A stretch of DNA of 13,166 bases from Pavlovales sp. CCMP2436 (taxonomy: Eukaryota; Haptophyta; Pavlovophyceae; Pavlovales): positions 68,762-81,927 of the forward strand of contig MU631415.1 in NCBI GenBank assembly GCA_026770615.1, given 5' to 3'. The position numbers and the translations under genes were made by a program. The notes under the pieces were generated by a model that was not told the DNA's origin, did no database searches, and saw nothing but the letters and a program-made list of their open reading frames with translations. Of this stretch, positions 1 to 7,115 are shown piece after piece (position 1 is the stretch's first letter; each line of letters starts with the position of its first letter).

Positions 1-334
1 GTGGGGGGGGGGGGTAGTCAGAAAATAGATTTCATTATGCGAAAACTAATTCTTTTTAGATGTTCGTAATATTGAATATTCTCGTAGGGGTGAGCATTGC
101 CGCGCTTGCTAATACTGATATTAATAAATGTTTAATATTGAATGGAACGATTCACTTGCGAAAGTGACGTCGTTTTGCACCAACGACGATGAGAGGACTC
201 AAGCGCAAAAAATAGAAGAGTACCAGAGGGATAAAGTTTCGCTTGCCAGCGCACGTGAAAAACAATAATGCCAATACTATTAAAAGAATTAGATGTTGAT
301 ACACAGTAGTGGGGACGTTAAAAAAAAAAAAAAC
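1..334. other. Part of transportin intron 5, extending past the left edge
   Basis: The exon 5 donor is AAG|GT followed by a poly-T run (poly-A at 321-333 on the plus strand). No sequence resembling the next transportin exon is found in 1-333, so the intron continues out of the window. A G homopolymer occupies 3-14. Positions 84-110 hold a degraded copy of the end of exon 5, reported as a finding. Confidence 0.55.
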
Positions 335-2034
335 CTTAGGGATGAGCATTGCCAGCGCCTGCTGTCCCGGCTGCAGCGCCAGTGCATCCGCCGAATCCTC
401 ACAGATTTTATGAAGCGCCCCGTAAGCACCTGTGAGTAGCCAGAAGGGCCAGTCAGAGCGGTCACTCAAAGTATGTATGTATGTATATATATATAGATCT
501 CTCTCTCTCTCTCTCTCTCTCTCTTTCGAAGAAAAAAGCTGCCTAATCCTTCCAGATTTTATGGCACAAGAAGTGATGGAGACGTGAGTGACGCCAACGG
601 TCATTATCGCAGGTGTGGTCGACTTTCACTCAGTCACAAGCTCTGGCCACGAGCGCTGTGTCACTCGACGTGAAGTCTCTGCATTGCCAACTCCCCCCCC
701 CTCTCCTTCCCTTCAAATCGGAATCTAGCTACGTAGCGAACACACGATCACCTTGCAAACCCTGAACCACCCAGACCCCCCCCCCCTCGTGTACCTTCCA
801 AGTGTCAGCTGCAGCACCTTGCAAACCCTGAACAAACCCCCCCCCCTCCCTGTACCTTCCAAGTGTCCCTGGTCTGGTGAATCGAGCATCTGGAACAGAA
901 TCGGAATCAGCTGCGGCCACGCGTCGAGCCCGCCAACGGTGACAACTGTGGTCACGCATGAGCCGACTGCGGAGCGAATAAAGTTGTTCGGGTCGCCGAC
1001 CGCGAGCGCTAAGTTCTCCTGCGCGCGCGGATATATATATTATTTGGGTGAGCGTGTGTGAGCGTGTGTGGGTGGGTGGGGTGGGGTGGGAGGAGAGGGG
1101 TGAGAGGGGGGGGGGGGGGGAGGGGGGGGGGGGGGCGGGGACATCAGCTACGAGTTCTTCCAACCGCTGGATTCGCTGACTGCTGCTGCCTGTCTTCCTA
1201 TTAAGAAAGTCGTAGTAAGGGTGTGTGAGAACAAATCCGGCAAGCAAGGGAGGAGGGGAGGGGAGGGGGAGATAAGCTCAGATGACGACAAAGGGATGAT
1301 GACACTATCCGTTTGCTCGGGAGCGGTCCTAGGCTAACAGTGTGTTGTTGCTGCACCACTGGGAGACGGGGAGACCTTTACGGGGCCGGACGTTTTTATA
1401 GATATTTACACGGGGTTGGGGCGTGGGGTAGGGTTGGGCTTGGTGTGCTGTTAGAATGACGCGCGCTACTGCTGGAGCCAGGGCTCTGTTCTGTGCGCGC
1501 GCGAACCTTCACGTACGCCTGCACCTCCGCCGGCAGCTGCGGCCAACGGTCCTTTACGTTATTCTTGAGAACCTGTGCAGTTTACACGCGGGCAAAGCCA
1601 GCGGGCGAGGGTAGAGTCAGGGCCTGGAGACGTTGGGCGAGGGAGTAGGTTCGCGCGCTGTACTCGGACCAGGGGTGGCTCGCGCCGCCCCTGGTCCGCG
1701 GCGCGCAGGACGCACCAGACCGGCCATCTGCCGCACGCTCGGGTTCTCATCCCGGAGGCTGCTAAGGATGTAGACGAGGTAGTTGTTGTAGTCGGCGATC
1801 GAGTTGAAGTTCACGAGTTGCTGCGGAGCGGGTGGGCGCGCATCGCGAGCGCGCGAGTATTAGGTGGTGAGCCTCCACCGGCCTGCTGTGCCTGCACGCG
1901 CGAAGGGCCACGCGCGGACCGCGGCTCACCTGCTGGATCTCACGGTGCTGGTCATTGTTCGCGGTGGCCGAGGTCCTGAACAAATTCAGTAGCTGCAGCA
2001 GTCCCTCCGGGCTCGGAGACCAGCCTGTTGCCAT
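335..2034 (-). CDS. Transportin-1 (karyopherin beta-2) like nuclear import receptor, N-terminal exons 1-5, partial
   Basis: Import receptor of the importin-beta superfamily; the family carries PY-NLS cargo into the nucleus and binds RanGTP through N-terminal HEAT repeats. Five exons join in phase: 1930-2034, 1716-1820, 1507-1572, 856-1018 and 335-429, giving 178 residues without a stop. All junctions are GT-AG. Landmarks matching animal transportin in order: WSPSPEGLLQLLNLF at the start, DYNNYLVYILSSL and VRQMAGL in exon 2, VLKNNVK opening exon 3, DAWPQLIPILFQMLDS in exon 4, then GAYGALHKICEDSADAL and AMLIPK in exon 5. The family is about 900 residues, so the remaining four-fifths lie beyond the left edge; no further exon is seen in 1-334. 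The ATG at 2032-2034 is chosen because homology starts there, although the frame is open further upstream. Intron 3 holds a repeated element, described separately. Confidence 0.88.
471..526. repeat. Compound GTAT / TA / CT microsatellite in transportin intron 4
   Basis: GTAT repeats run into a short TA tract and then an uninterrupted CT dinucleotide run up to about position 524. It lies inside the intron between exons 4 and 5. In the transcribed strand it is a purine (GA) run, so it is not a polypyrimidine tract for the acceptor at 430-431. Confidence 0.85.
750..867. repeat. Tandem duplication (57 and 52 bp) that includes the exon 4 splice donor
   Basis: Units at 750-806 and 816-867 both begin ACCTTGCAAACCCTGAAC on the plus strand, pass through a C run of variable length and end GTACCTTCCAAGTGTC. 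In the transcribed minus strand both contain the exon 4 terminus and donor TTGGAAG|GTAC. The donor at 855-856 is used here because it restores the transportin frame; the copy at about 794-795 is a second, intact donor look-alike. Confidence 0.8.
1040..1140. repeat. Low-complexity G-rich tract in transportin intron 3
   Basis: GT/GTGAGC and GGGTG repeats pass into two long G homopolymers (about 1108-1134). On the transcribed strand this is an almost pure C/T stretch ending some 20 nt before the exon 4 acceptor at 1019-1020, so it may serve as the polypyrimidine tract. The plus strand has G-quadruplex-forming potential. Confidence 0.75.
1272..1411 (-). mobile_element. Introner-like element in transportin intron 3 (copy b1)
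   Basis: A 140-bp segment aligns without gaps to 10970-11109 inside kdsA intron 2, with 12 mismatches counted by hand. Read along the host transcript it starts GTGTAAATATCTATAAAAAC, continues with a CGTCCGGCCCC block and ends with CATCTGAGCTTAT. The unrelated sequence on both sides marks its limits. Orientation relative to the host gene is the same in both introns. No transposase is encoded, so any mobility would be non-autonomous. Confidence 0.75.
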
Positions 2035-2560
2035 CAAGCGTTGCCGTGCGCGGTGCAAGCCCACTCCCACGTCGATCTCGGCGTTGGGCGAGCCGCGCGC
2101 GATTTTTAAAAATTCAGTTTTGGACTTCTGGGTTTTGTCGACGAATAAGAATAATCTTGTGTAATCGGACACTGAATTAGTTACTTACCGGTCAAACCGG
2201 TACGGGGCCGTAAAAGCAATCCGCTTTCTCGAATGCAGGACGACCTGGACGATTTACGACCTGGTTTTACAAATTGTGTAGGTGTACGACTACGTCTAAG
2301 AATAAATCCCCACTAGTGAGTAGGCCACTGCACACACGCGGCACCCGGGATCCGGCACCGCGTCACGGCCGTTATTTAATCACATGTATAATTAATAAGA
2401 GATGGCTTAGCAATATATGCCAGATAAACTAAAGGTTTCGCCGATCGGGGGCCAAGTGATCCCGATGCGGCAGGCTCTGTCGAATGCGCCCGGTCTCCGG
2501 AGTGTAAATAAATGACTTATACGCGCGTAATTTTGAAAGCCCCTTAGTTCGTTTGCAGGG
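2035..2560. other. Intergenic region upstream of transportin, no gene seen
   Basis: Between the transportin start codon and the repeat cluster I see no recognisable gene. The first 100 bp should contain the transportin 5' UTR and promoter; an A/T block on the minus strand (TTTTTAAAAATC, about 2101-2112) is the only TATA-like sequence and is weak. The rest is moderately AT-rich, with no convincing coding frame. Confidence 0.5.
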
Positions 2561-2564
2561 CAAT

Positions 2565-2690
2565 TTAAGATGCTTAGGTTGGATCACCCCCCTACCCGAC
2601 CGATCGGAAGAAAATTTAGGTTGCGTGAACATCCAACCGCTTCATTTAACTTTGGCCGCCGCACGGAGGTTGGGACCCCCCCCTCCAAGC
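2565..2690 (+). repeat. AGGTTGGG-motif cluster, left block (three copies)
   Basis: The motif TTAGGTTGGATCACCCCCC at about 2574 is followed by AATTTAGGTTGCGTGAAC at about 2611 and GAGGTTGGGACCCCCCC at about 2666. The last form recurs exactly at about 3969 in the right block, showing that the two blocks are related. Two members are preceded by AAAATTT-type runs. The function is unknown. Confidence 0.6.
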
Positions 2691-2713
2691 CCGCTTCCCA
2701 GAAATTGGCTGCA

Positions 2714-2715
<2 letters not shown>

Positions 2716-2802
<87 letters not shown>
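2716..2802. repeat. TA/CA compound microsatellite
   Basis: TA dinucleotides, a central run of CA, then about 20 further TA units. It directly abuts the first copy of the 100-bp repeat, which starts near 2803. Such AT tracts could act as targets for TA-inserting elements. Confidence 0.9.
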
Positions 2803-2803
<1 letters not shown>

Positions 2804-2808
2804 CGACC

Positions 2809-2910
2809 AAGGCACGCAGCAGGCAATGGGCGACGCAGCGCTCAGAACAGCACAAAATTCAGAAAAGTCCGACGCCAGCTTGAATCCCTATCATAAATAT
2901 ATATAGCGGC
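2809..2910 (+). repeat. 100-bp dispersed repeat (family C), copy 1
   Basis: Starts AAGGCACGCAGCAGGCAATG and ends in TTGAATCCCTATCA, then an AT stretch and ATATAGCGGC. It is nearly identical to copy 2 at 3116-3214, and about 200 bp of unrelated GC-rich sequence lies between them. Not recognised as any known family. Confidence 0.8.
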
Positions 2911-3115
2911 CTCATCGACACGATCGGTACGATCGCGGCACGCGGCCATGCGCAGCTGCTACTCGCGCGCTTGAGCGCGCTGGCCCCGATCGCTGCCCAG
3001 CGTGGGAACACGACAAACAGCAACCAGCAGATCATCTCCCTAAACGCCCTTGCCCGGGCACACTACCGGAGATCCATCGGCACGCGCGGTGGCGCCCAAG
3101 CCAGCGCAGCCGACT

Positions 3116-3214
3116 AAGGCACGCAGCAGGCAATGGGCGACGCAGCGCTCAGACCAGCACAACATTCAGAACAGTCAGACGCCAGCTTGAATCCCTATCA
3201 GTCAATATAGCGGC
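3116..3214 (+). repeat. 100-bp dispersed repeat (family C), copy 2
   Basis: Direct repeat of copy 1 with only scattered substitutions (for example CAACATTCAG for CAAAATTCAG). Its final bases ATATAGCGGC overlap the TA target and left end of the inverted-repeat element at 3210-3523. Confidence 0.8.
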
Positions 3215-3523
3215 TCAGCATGATTCAACAGGTGTTGTTTACTCATTGACTTGGTCAACGTCAGACGTTAGTCCTGGCAAATATACATAAAAACGTCTAA
3301 TATTTTTTGCCCAGGAGGCGCAGAAGTCGGTGCATTTATAGGGAGCTGCAGGGCTTGTGGGATCGAGTTCGTTGGGGATCCGCGTTTCTAGTGCCGGGGC
3401 GCACACACTCACACCCTTTGATGTGAGTGCTGGTGCATGAGGATTTGAGTCGATCGCTCGACCTCAGCCTGACGTCGACCAAGCCAGTGACTGAACAACA
3501 CCTGTTGAACCATGCTAAGCTGC
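3210..3523. mobile_element. 314-bp inverted-repeat element (MITE-like) with TA target duplication
   Basis: Left terminus GCGGCTCAGCATGATTCAAC and the inverted right terminus GCAGCTTAGCATGGTTCAAC begin matching arms of about 58 bp that share AACAGGTGTTGTT, CTTGGTC and ACGTCAG. TA lies immediately outside both ends (3208-3209 and 3524-3525), as in Tc1/mariner-type insertion. No coding frame lies inside, so it is non-autonomous. Its right 131 bp recur at 11123-11253 in kdsA intron 2 with 10 mismatches by hand count. Confidence 0.8.
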
Positions 3524-3563
3524 TAATTATTTATGTTTCTTACAACCTAGTAAAGTTGGATAG

Positions 3564-3931
3564 TATAAAAAAAACGTAGCAAAAATCGAACCAACCCGAC
3601 GGTCAACATCAGTTGACGCCTGCTCAGCCGCCTGCTGCTCAGCGGCAGTCTACCGCATGCTTTATAGCGCTGGCAAGGTCGTCGGTGAGCTTGGCGTCGG
3701 AGGACTATTCGGTGGGCAAGGCTCAGCGGTCGTGCGTGCAAGCGCCATGGTGCGTATTTACAGCGAGCGCGCCGCCGCGCAATCTAGACCACTGTACGGC
3801 GTGCCACCGCACGTGTGCGTGCGAGTAGCGGCCGATCCGACGTACTGCGATACGACATATCTGCCAGCTGGAGAAGTACGTGTGTCCAACCCTGTGGAGT
3901 TGCTCGCCGCAGGCGAAGAATTTTTTTGAGT
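3564..3931 (+). other. Open reading frame of unknown significance
   Basis: The frame is open for about 120 codons from the stop before 3564 to a TGA after GEEFF; the first ATG is at 3657. The translation includes GKVVGELGVGGLFGGQG, YSERAAAQSRPLYGVPPHV and TYCDTTYLPAGEVRVSNPVE. Composition is protein-like and not low-complexity, but I recognise no family. It could be a single exon, a decayed transposon-encoded piece, or chance in GC-rich DNA. The surrounding sequence is all repeats. Confidence 0.2.
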
Positions 3932-3964
3932 ATTTTCTCCGCAGTTTCGTTGTAAACCCTTGTA

Positions 3965-4145
3965 CCGTGGAGGTTGGGACCCCCGCCCCCTTTAGCTCTT
4001 CTGCCTCCTTCCCGGCAGTGGCGCAAATTTTAGGTTGGGTCACCCCCTAACCCAATTTTTTTCTTGCCTGCGGCAAAATTTTAGGTTGGGTCACCACCCA
4101 CCCAAAAGATGATCGGTGAAAATTTGAGGTTGCACCCCCCCCCCC
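3965..4145 (+). repeat. AGGTTGGG-motif cluster, right block (four copies)
   Basis: Copies at about 3969 (GAGGTTGGGACCCCCGCC), 4030 (TTTTAGGTTGGGTCACCCCC), 4081 (AATTTTAGGTTGGGTCACC) and 4121 (ATTTGAGGTTGCACCCCCC). The middle two share a CGGCAAAATTTTAGG-type left flank and are spaced about 50 bp apart. The block ends in a run of 15 C. Confidence 0.65.
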
Positions 4146-4225
4146 CCTACATACAAACGAACTTCAACTAGGGGGGAGGGGGTTACAAAATCAACGCGCG
4201 TATCAATCAATACAATACTCAGTTG

Positions 4226-4361
4226 ACAGTCGGACGCCAGCTTGAATCCCTATCATGAAAAAAAAAGTATGGCACGCAGCAGGAAATGGGCGACACAGCG
4301 CTCAAACCAGCACAACATTCAGAACAGTTAAACGCCAGCTTGAATCCTTATCGGAAATATA
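4226..4361 (+). repeat. Family C repeat, partial copy 3 and copy 4
   Basis: The fragment 4226-4256 has only the 3' part of the repeat (GACGCCAGCTTGAATCCC). After a poly-A interruption, a nearly full copy occupies 4271-4361, starting GGCACGCAGCAGGAAATGGG and ending GCCAGCTTGAATCCTTATC. The head-to-tail arrangement suggests a tandem or nested insertion. Confidence 0.75.
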
Positions 4362-4412
4362 ATTAAATCTAGACGTACGTCCGTCTCCTGACAGCCGACA
4401 GGTCTCCGCTGG
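4362..4412 (+). mobile_element. 5' end fragment of the introner-like element, intergenic
   Basis: AAATCTAGACGTACGTCCGT and the following TCTCCTGACAG match the transcript-sense starts of kdsA introns 1 and 2. The 18-bp block 4377-4394 is identical to the reverse complement of 10952-10969. A 7-bp CCGACAG duplication interrupts the match before GTCTCC resumes. It is on the opposite strand to the neighbouring phosphatase gene. Confidence 0.6.
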
Positions 4413-4474
4413 TCCGCCCACCCCCGGCCGCCGGGATGTAGCACACGCGCTGAGGTTGGGGTGAAGAGCGCAGA

Positions 4475-6446
4475 TCACGCGGCGCCCCCAAAACCCAGGC
4501 AGCGCAGGTCCACCCCGAGCGGTGCCCACCACTCCTTCGGATCCGGTGCCCCCAAAACCAACGCCGGCTGCGGCCCCGCGGACCCAGCGGCGGGCTGTAC
4601 GGGCCTTCCGGGCTTGGACGGCACCCCAGCCCGTGGGCGCAGAGCCCTCTCCGCATGCGCCAGCTGCGGCCGCTTGCCGGCGCCGGCGACCTCCACGCCC
4701 TTGGCATCGCCATCGGCTCGCGCCGGCGTGGGCGGCGCGCGGGGGACGAGGCGGCCCGCTTGTGCGGGGCGCGCGTGCTGCTGCGGACTGGCCTTGACCA
4801 ACGCCCTCCCACCACCACCACCACCACCGCCGCCGCCGCCGCCGCCAACTCTGCTGCTCACCCGTGAGAGGGATGTGCGAGTCGGCGTCGCGGCATGCCC
4901 CGGTGTCACCGTGCGGGTCCCCGGAGATTCCCTCCCCGGTCCGGGAGATTCCCTGGAGAGTCCGGAAGATTCCCTCCCCGGTGTCACCGTGCGGGTCGAA
5001 GGCGTGACTGCCCTGCTGCGCCCGTTCGCGCCAAAAGACGGGACCCGCTGTAGCCCTTTTTCGCCCTTTTTCGAATCCTTTTTTGGCGAGCTCCCCGAGG
5101 TTGCAGATTTCAAAAAGGGCTTGGGGAGGGGTATTTCAAAAAGGGCGGTAGGGCGGATGTCGAGCGGGGGGACCTTCTTCTTCCCCGGAGATTCCCACCC
5201 CAGTCCGGTAGAATCCCTACCCGGACCCCGGGAGGGGGCAAGCGCCACCCTGGACGAAGTCCGGGAGAGTCCGGGAGATTCCCGGGAGAGTCCAGTAGAT
5301 TCCCTCCTGGGAGTACGGGAGCGTCCGGTACCCTTGGCCGTGCCAGGCGGGGGCGGATTTGCGCGCGAAGCCTTGGTCGTGTCGCGCGCGCTGCTCCGGA
5401 ATGAGCGAGTTTGCATGAACCCCGGCGCTGCCGCAGAGTGCTGCATCGAGGACGCTTCCCGCTGAGGCGGCAGCGAGCGATCAGCCGAGGAGGAGGGCGT
5501 GACAAACTCCTCAAACGGGGTCTAGGGGGGAAGGGGGGGGGGGATCACGAGGTACACCTCCCGCAAAATCGAATTCAAACAAAAAAAAAACCTGCGACGG
5601 CGAAGCCGGTGCAGAGTTCAGCCTCGGCGTGAACGGGAGGCGGCGGCTCGGCAGCGCGCCGCCGTCGGCCTCCTCCGCGACGAAATGGGGCGCGACGGAG
5701 GGGAGCGGCGGCGGAGAGGTCGGCGGAGTCGCCCACAGCTCGCCGCCGGGGCTGCTGGGGCTACGTGCGCGGAGCAGATCGCTGTCAAGCAGGTGCAACA
5801 GCTTGAGCAGCTTGGCAAACGGGTTCACGATCGGCCGTTGGCGCTGCGCGACTCGCATCGCCTCGCTTAGCCGCAGGCCGGCCGCGTGCATCAGGTAGGC
5901 TACACCGACGGTGCCCGCGCGGTGTGCGCCCGCGTAGCAGTGGATGAGGACAGAGTCGCCCTTTTCGAGAGATTTGTCAACCCACTCCCAGCATGGCGTG
6001 AAGTACCCGGCCGCGCCCTCGCCGTGCACGTTGTCCTCCTCGCGCACGGCGGTGGCCCACTGCTGCACGTCCATGCGGAAGTAGCGCACGCCCTTGGAGC
6101 CCTCGAAGAAGTTGCTCGAGTCGACACCCTGGCAGTTCACGACCGCCTTGACCCCGTGCTTGCTCAAGATCTTCCGAGTCGACGCGGCGCGCCGGTTGCC
6201 GATGTATACCTTGGCGCCCGTGCTCGGGTGCTGCCAGACCGCGTCGACGTCGTTGTGCTTGCCCTCGCCCTCGCCGCCGTCGAGGTTGAGCCGCTTGAAG
6301 AGCGCCTCGGCTTCGTCGTCCCAGTTCGCGTCCAGCCCGGTCAGCCCGTAGGCCTTGTGGCAGCACGCGGTGCACAGCTCCTCGCTCGCGAGCTCCTCGA
6401 GCGGCGTGGGCTTGCCGCACTTGCTGCAGCTCGAAATCTCCATCAT
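4475..6446 (-). CDS. Dual-specificity protein phosphatase with N-terminal four-Cys module and Ser/Pro-rich tail
   Basis: A cysteine phosphatase of the atypical DSP family, which dephosphorylates phospho-Ser/Thr/Tyr (or other phosphomonoester) substrates. Exon 1 spans 5592-6446. Residues 7-28 form CxxC-x14-CxxC, a likely zinc-binding knuckle. The DSP fold follows from about residue 78 (AKVYIGNRRAAS), with the P-loop HCYAGAHRAGT giving the nucleophile Cys170 and Arg176, and the AYLMHAAG and RPIVNPFAKLL helices behind it. A GT after SPSQ (5590-5591) and an AG at 5462-5463 define a 130-nt intron in phase 0. Exon 2 (4475-5461) adds about 328 residues rich in Ser, Pro, Arg and Gly, with RESPG and RTVTPG repeats and a poly-Gly run. 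If the intron is not used, the protein ends at 5511. The phosphatase call is firm; exon 2 is inferred, because the opposite strand is also open there. Confidence 0.82.
4899..5310. repeat. Internal degenerate minisatellite in phosphatase exon 2
   Basis: Short units of the type GGAGATTCCCTCCCCGG and GGGAGAGTCC recur many times, and CCGGTGTCACCGTGCGGGTC occurs twice (about 4900 and 4980). On the minus strand they encode the RESPG, GLSRESPG and RTVTPG repeats. The repeats explain why both strands stay open here. Confidence 0.6.
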
Positions 6447-7115
6447 GGCTACCCGCGGGGCAACGCCCGGGGTCGCGCCGCACGACTCGCCCCCGCCTTC
6501 GCCCGAGCCGCCGCCTCGAACCTGCGTCGAGCTAACGGCGTGTAACTAACTAACCCGTTTTATAAGAAGGTCAAACGTCCCCGTCCGGTAACTAACCGTA
6601 CTAAGCACGCCGGGTTATTTCAGGGCAAAACTGGTCATCCAGTTGGTCCAGCCGCAACTCCGGCCAGCAACCACATCACCCTAGAGGAGGAATGATTGCG
6701 ATAAGTGGAGGATGACGGGTCGGCGCAAACGGAGATTAAAATTCAGGGGTCCATAGGAAGCGGCTCAACAAATTGTAAAGCCCTGAGAGCCCGCTGGGCG
6801 TCCACCAGAGATTCTTGAATTTGTTCGTCGCGTTTGCCCGTAACACCTGTTCAGTATGCCCGGAATGGTAAAACAACCTCTGAAATTTCAAATTTATTTA
6901 AAAATCCACTTCACTCAGCATGGCGGCTGGGAACGCCCGGCACTCCGCGATGTGGCCGGCGCTCCTCCTCTCAATGAACCCGAGGCTGGGATATGCGCAC
7001 CCGCTGAAGACGACAAGCATTCGCTATCGACTGCCCATCGGCCCGTGCCCGGCGTACCACTCGGCCTTCGCACGCGCACCGCGGCTGCCCTCGCACCCGG
7101 TGTTGCCACGCGCGT
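6447..7115. other. Divergent intergenic region between the phosphatase and RAP genes
   Basis: The two genes point away from each other, so this stretch should hold both promoters. Two copies of GTAACTAAC (6542-6550, 6588-6596) flank the phosphatase TATA-like box. From 6856 on, short open frames exist but show only hints of the WAFA-type repeat (for example AYAFAW near 7110), so the RAP gene may begin in a decayed or spliced upstream part. Confidence 0.45.
6558..6564 (-). promoter_or_regulatory. TATA-like box upstream of the phosphatase gene
   Basis: Minus-strand CTTATAAAACGGG lies 112-118 bp before the phosphatase ATG at 6446 and between two GTAACTAAC repeats. The spacing would give a 5' UTR of about 80 nt. 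Prediction from motif only. Confidence 0.35.

Noticed and set aside
4461..5465. 334-codon plus-strand open frame opposite phosphatase exon 2
   Set aside because: Both strands are open because of the minisatellite. The minus frame joins the phosphatase in phase through a GT-AG intron, while the plus frame has no partner. It is kept only as an alternative.
5886..6545. 219-codon open frame on the plus strand opposite the phosphatase exon 1
   Set aside because: It is exactly antisense to a clear DSP domain, is rich in Ala/Val/Arg/Leu as expected for a GC-rich antisense shadow, and shows no family features.
6842..6860. AACACCTGTT...ATGC resembling an arm of the 314-bp element
   Set aside because: Only about 14 of 18 bases match and similarity does not extend to either side; likely chance.
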